Below are positions 5,786 through 8,772 of a DNA stretch of 8,772 bases, piece by piece. A model generated the notes under the pieces. The model was not told where the DNA came from. It was given only the letters and a program-made list of their open reading frames with translations, and did no database searches. Within the stretch, counting starts at the first letter, position 1. Each line of letters opens with the position of its first letter. The stretch is from positions 1 through 8,772 of the forward strand of contig JANLGB010000072.1 of the NCBI GenBank assembly GCA_024653405.1, in the 5' to 3' direction. The position numbers were made by a program, and so were the translations under genes. Source of the DNA: Candidatus Saccharicenans sp. GTDB taxonomy: Bacteria > Acidobacteriota > Aminicenantia > Aminicenantales > Saccharicenantaceae.

Positions 5786-6382
5786 ATGGAAAACCTGCTT
5801 GATTTGATAAGAAGAAGGAGAACTATCCGCCAGTTTCGCCAGGAAGAAATTCCCGAGAACATCCTGCTGGAACTGGTGGACCTGGGAAGACTGGCCCCCT
5901 CGGCTGCCAATATGCAGCCCCTGGAATTCCTGGTAGTCCACGAACCTGAAGTCAGGAAAAGAGTATTTCCCTGGCTGCGCTGGGCCGCCTATATCAACCC
6001 GGCCGGCAATCCCCAACCCGGTCAGGAACCGACCGCCTATATTCTGATTCTGGTAAACACTGAAATAAGGCGGAACGGTTATGAATACGATGTGGGGGCG
6101 GCGGCCGAAAACATCATCCTGGGCGCTCTCACCCAGGGCATAGGCAGCTGCTGGTTAATCTCGGTTGACAGGGACCGGTTGAAGAATATTCTGGAAATTC
6201 CCGATGCCTATAAAATCGATTCGGTCCTGGCCCTGGGCTACCCGGCTGAAAGCCCGGTGGTCGAAGACTTTCAGGATTCGGTCAAATACTGGAAGGATGA
6301 AACCGGTGTCCTGCACGTGCCCAAGCGCCGCCTGAGCCAGGTTGTTCATCTGAACCGCTTCGGGAACAGAATCCCTGGTTAA
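5786..6382 (+). CDS. Nitroreductase family FMN-dependent oxidoreductase
   Basis: A cytoplasmic flavoprotein that would use NAD(P)H to reduce nitro compounds, quinones or related electrophiles; the physiological substrate is unknown. At 198 residues it fits the short nitroreductase-like subgroup. The N-terminal FMN-phosphate motif RRRRTIRQF (9-17) is followed by LAPSAANMQP (36-45), which normally contacts the flavin. YDVGAAAENIILGA (101-114) leads into GIGSCWL (118-124), and ALGYPAESP (149-157) is the usual C-terminal flavin-binding segment. The start is clear: a strong AAGGAGG (5773-5779) lies 6 bases before the ATG, inside the end of the MFS gene. Co-transcription with that transporter suggests, but does not show, reduction and export of the same compounds. 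It ends 7 bases from the convergent pmbA with no terminator in between. Confidence 0.9.
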   Translation: MENLLDLIRRRRTIRQFRQEEIPENILLELVDLGRLAPSAANMQPLEFLVVHEPEVRKRVFPWLRWAAYINPAGNPQPGQEPTAYILILVNTEIRRNGYEYDVGAAAENIILGALTQGIGSCWLISVDRDRLKNILEIPDAYKIDSVLALGYPAESPVVEDFQDSVKYWKDETGVLHVPKRRLSQVVHLNRFGNRIPG

Positions 6383-6389
6383 AATCTCT

Positions 6390-7730
6390 TCATCTTCCGG
6401 CCACGGTCATTTCGGCCACCTTGATGGTCGGCCCGCAGACCGGGCTTTCAAACTGGAGGTCGTTGCCCACGGCTTCAATATTTTTCAGGATCTGTCCCAG
6501 GTTGCCGGCGATGGTGATTTCTGAAACCGGATAAACCACCCGGCCGTCTTCTATCCACAGCCCGGAAGCGCCACGAGAAATATCCCCGGTCACCGAGTTC
6601 AACCCGTGTCCGATCACCCGGGTCAGGAGCAGTCCTTTCCGAGTTGACCTGATGATTTCTTCTGGTGTGGTCGGCCCGGGTTCCAGAAAGAAGTTGTTTG
6701 GCACCACCCCGCGGCCGTTACCGTTTCCAGTGGCCGGCAGGTTGAGTTTGCGGGAAGCATAGGTGTTGCAGAGATAATTTTTCAGGACGCCTTTTTCCAC
6801 AACCACCGTTCTCTGGGTGGGCAGACCTTCGGAATCGAAAGGCCGGGAGCCAAGCCGGCCGGGCCACAGGCCATCATCGATAACGGTTACCAGGTCATTG
6901 GCGATTTTTTCCCCGAGCTTTCCGGCCAGGAAAGTCGTTTGCTGATAGACGGCGGTGCCGGAAACGCAGGCGAAAAGAAAAGCCAGCAGCCAGGAGGTCA
7001 TGGTCGGTTCAAAGATAACCGGGGCGTTCTGGGTCTTGATTTTACGCGGGTTGAGCTGGCGGACCGTGCGGTCGATAGCTGTCCGGGCCACTTCTTCCGG
7101 TGAGGCCAGGTCCTTGAAGTGCCGCCTGGAGGAGAACCAGTAATCCTCAACCAGCCGGTCACCCTGGCCAGCCTGGAGTCCCAGACTGAGGCTGCAATAG
7201 GTCTGAAGGTATTCGCCGCTGAAACCGTTGGAATTGACCAGCACCGTTTTGAGCTCATTGGTCACGAAACTGGCCCCAAAGGAGTTGGTAATTCTCTTAT
7301 CCTTCAGAGCGATTTTTTCAGTGGCCAGGGCTAGCTTGATTTTCTCCTGGGGCTTGAGCCTGGCCACTTCTGGGTCGTAAAGTTTTAGGGAATCTTCGGT
7401 AATCTTGAAGCGGGCCGGTGCCGGCAGTCCAGCAAAATCATCGGGGTGAGTCAGAAGGGCTCGGCTGATGGCCCGGCGAATTAGCGACTGGAGGGTGGAA
7501 AGAGTTAGGTCAGAAGAACTGGCCGAAGCCACTCTTTTCTCCTTTATTACCCGCAGGGTACAATAGCGGGAAGCGGCCTCGACCAGGTTTTCAATCCGAC
7601 CCAGCCTGACCTCCACCTCGAATTCCCGACCGTCGTAAAGGGTGATTTCTATTTCATCGGCCCCCTGTTGGCGGCCGTACTGGACCAGCCTTTCAGCCAG
7701 CTTTCTCAGGTTGTTGCCATCAGTTTTCAT
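6390..7730 (-). CDS. pmbA: PmbA/TldE subunit of the TldD/TldE metalloprotease
   Basis: This is the non-catalytic partner of TldD. In E. coli the TldD-TldE heterodimer is a zinc protease that cleaves unfolded peptides, matures microcin B17 and degrades CcdA; the role here is unknown. The 446 residues match E. coli PmbA closely in length. Visible features are the N-terminal domain with an ALLTHPDDFAGLP segment (91-103), FDSEGLPTQRTVVVEKG (298-314), LPATGNGNGRG (331-341), GDISRGASGLWIEDG (382-396) and the C-terminal signature PVSEITIAGN (401-410) with NIEAVGNDL (417-425). There is no HExxxH motif, as expected for TldE. Its ATG overlaps the tldD stop (ATGA, 7727-7730), so the two are translationally coupled and probably made in equal amounts. 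Confidence 0.93.
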   Translation of the reverse strand: MKTDGNNLRKLAERLVQYGRQQGADEIEITLYDGREFEVEVRLGRIENLVEAASRYCTLRVIKEKRVASASSSDLTLSTLQSLIRRAISRALLTHPDDFAGLPAPARFKITEDSLKLYDPEVARLKPQEKIKLALATEKIALKDKRITNSFGASFVTNELKTVLVNSNGFSGEYLQTYCSLSLGLQAGQGDRLVEDYWFSSRRHFKDLASPEEVARTAIDRTVRQLNPRKIKTQNAPVIFEPTMTSWLLAFLFACVSGTAVYQQTTFLAGKLGEKIANDLVTVIDDGLWPGRLGSRPFDSEGLPTQRTVVVEKGVLKNYLCNTYASRKLNLPATGNGNGRGVVPNNFFLEPGPTTPEEIIRSTRKGLLLTRVIGHGLNSVTGDISRGASGLWIEDGRVVYPVSEITIAGNLGQILKNIEAVGNDLQFESPVCGPTIKVAEMTVAGR

Positions 7731-8772
7731 CTGATTCCCCCGACTGTCATCCGGGCAATTTTAATGGTGGGACAGCCGTCAGAAACCGGGACGTCTTGCC
7801 CCTCCTTGGAGCAGGTGCCGGTCTGCCAGCCGAATTCCAGGTCGGAACCGACCATCTCCACCTTCTGCAGAATATCCAGATTGGTGCCGATCAAGGTGGC
7901 CTGTTTGACCGGGCGTCCAGTCCGGCCGTTTTCAATCATGAAACCCAGAGTGACGGAAAAAGTGAACTGACCGGAATCCTCCACCTGGCCCCCAGACAGG
8001 CGGCTGACGTAAAATCCTTTCTTGACGCTCCGGAGAATTTCTTCCGCTGAATATTCGCCCCGGTCGATGTAGGTGTTTCCCATCCTGGGCAGCGGCCAGT
8101 TGGAAAAATCCTGCCGCCGTCCGTGCCCGGTCGGATGCTGCTTCATCAGGCGGGCAGAAAGACCGTCCTGGAGAAAACTCCTGACCACCCCCTTTTCCAC
8201 CAGCAGGGTTTTTTGGGGACGGTGGCCTTCGTCATCGATATTGTAAGAACCGCGGAAGCCGGGTATGGTCGGGTCATCATAAATATTGAGTTGCTCCGAA
8301 CCAACTTTTTTCCCCAGTTTGTTCCAGAGGACGGAAGTCTTCTTGCGGACAAAATCGGCTTCCAGCAGGTGTCCCACCGACTCGTGAATCAGAACTCCGC
8401 TGTGACCGGGAGCCAGAACCACCGGCATTTCGCCGGCCGGGGGGTCAACGGCTTCTAACAGCAGGCAGGCTTCTCGAGCGGCTTCCTGTCCGATGGCCTC
8501 GGGCCTTAGCTCCCGGGCAAAATATTCCAGGCCGACCCGACCGCCTCCGCCGGAGAAACCGGATTCCCGTCGGCCGTTTTTTTCGGCCAGAGCCATGGCC
8601 ACCAGTTTTACCATCGGCCTGGTGTCCCCGGCCGACAGCCCCTCAGAATTTATTATCCAGACTTTCTGCAGGGATTCGCCATAAGCCACCTGCACTTTTT
8701 TGATGACCGGGTCAAAATTTAAGGCTGAACGATAGGCCCTTTCCACCAGGTCGATTTTTTCATTTAACGGCC
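7727..8772 (-). CDS. tldD: TldD, catalytic subunit of the TldD/TldE metalloprotease, N-terminus beyond the window
   Basis: The frame is open to the right edge, so about 347 C-terminal residues of a protein of usually about 480 are present. A GTG at 8746 is not the start, because the upstream in-frame codons continue family-like sequence (NEKIDLVERAY). The zinc-binding HExxxH motif is seen as HESVGH (encoded at 8369-8386). It is followed by LLEADFVRK, GSYNIDDEG, LLVEKGVV, PTGHGRRQDF and LPRMGNTY, all in the order known from E. coli TldD. The C-terminal GTCSKEGQDVP carries the conserved cysteine (codon 7811-7813) that completes the metal site in the E. coli structure. The substrate in this organism cannot be inferred, since no toxin, antitoxin or modified-peptide gene is visible nearby. 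tldD is upstream of pmbA in one operon, and its promoter lies outside the window. Confidence 0.95.
   Translation of the reverse strand, partial: PLNEKIDLVERAYRSALNFDPVIKKVQVAYGESLQKVWIINSEGLSAGDTRPMVKLVAMALAEKNGRRESGFSGGGGRVGLEYFARELRPEAIGQEAAREACLLLEAVDPPAGEMPVVLAPGHSGVLIHESVGHLLEADFVRKKTSVLWNKLGKKVGSEQLNIYDDPTIPGFRGSYNIDDEGHRPQKTLLVEKGVVRSFLQDGLSARLMKQHPTGHGRRQDFSNWPLPRMGNTYIDRGEYSAEEILRSVKKGFYVSRLSGGQVEDSGQFTFSVTLGFMIENGRTGRPVKQATLIGTNLDILQKVEMVGSDLEFGWQTGTCSKEGQDVPVSDGCPTIKIARMTVGGIR

Noticed and set aside
5546..6016. Minus-strand open frame crossing the MFS-nitroreductase junction.
   Set aside because: It is antisense to two well-supported genes and low-complexity in composition, with no family resemblance.
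6383..6389. Bidirectional terminator between the nitroreductase gene and pmbA.
   Set aside because: The gap is only 7 bases, and I see no stem-loop with a T-run in the gap or the flanking gene ends.

Overview
This is ordinary bacterial chromosome with G+C a little above half. It has sigma70-type promoters, tightly packed genes and no tRNA, rRNA, CRISPR array, insertion sequence or phage gene that I can see. The GGCC/CCGG-rich coding style, and a gene set of secreted Ca-loop protein, class I FBPase, YitT and TldD/PmbA, would fit an uncultured anaerobe lineage such as Aminicenantes/Acidobacteriota. That is only an impression, and no marker gene here fixes the taxon.

Layout. Bases 1-180 (minus) hold the first 60 codons of an unrecognised gene. 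A 243-base divergent intergenic region (181-423) carries a promoter in each direction and two inverted repeats that share the core TTCCCGGAA. Bases 424-2278 (plus) encode a secreted protein with several Dx[DN]xDG calcium-loop motifs. Its reading frame is broken by one base exactly at the edge of a perfect 20-bp palindrome (1025-1044). Convergent to it, on the minus strand, are a class I fructose-1,6-bisphosphatase (2298-3284) and, upstream of that, a YitT-family membrane protein (3394-4278). Each has its own extended -10 promoter.

A second divergent intergenic region (4279-4571) contains the yitT promoter, two candidate promoters for the rightward genes, and a sequence (4416-4508) that would fold into a structured RNA with a hairpin whose loop is complementary to a downstream segment. 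The rightward operon is an MFS transporter (4572-5783) followed 2 bases later by an FMN nitroreductase (5786-6382). Converging on it with a 7-base gap is a minus-strand operon, tldD (running off the right edge) and then pmbA/tldE, overlapping by ATGA.

How the genes relate. TldD and PmbA are the two subunits of one metalloprotease. The MFS protein and nitroreductase are co-transcribed and may act on the same class of compounds. FBPase is a housekeeping gluconeogenic enzyme. I do not see a new multi-gene system. The most unusual signals are the frame break at the palindrome in the secreted-protein gene, the structured leader ahead of the MFS gene, and the paired TTCCCGGAA repeats.
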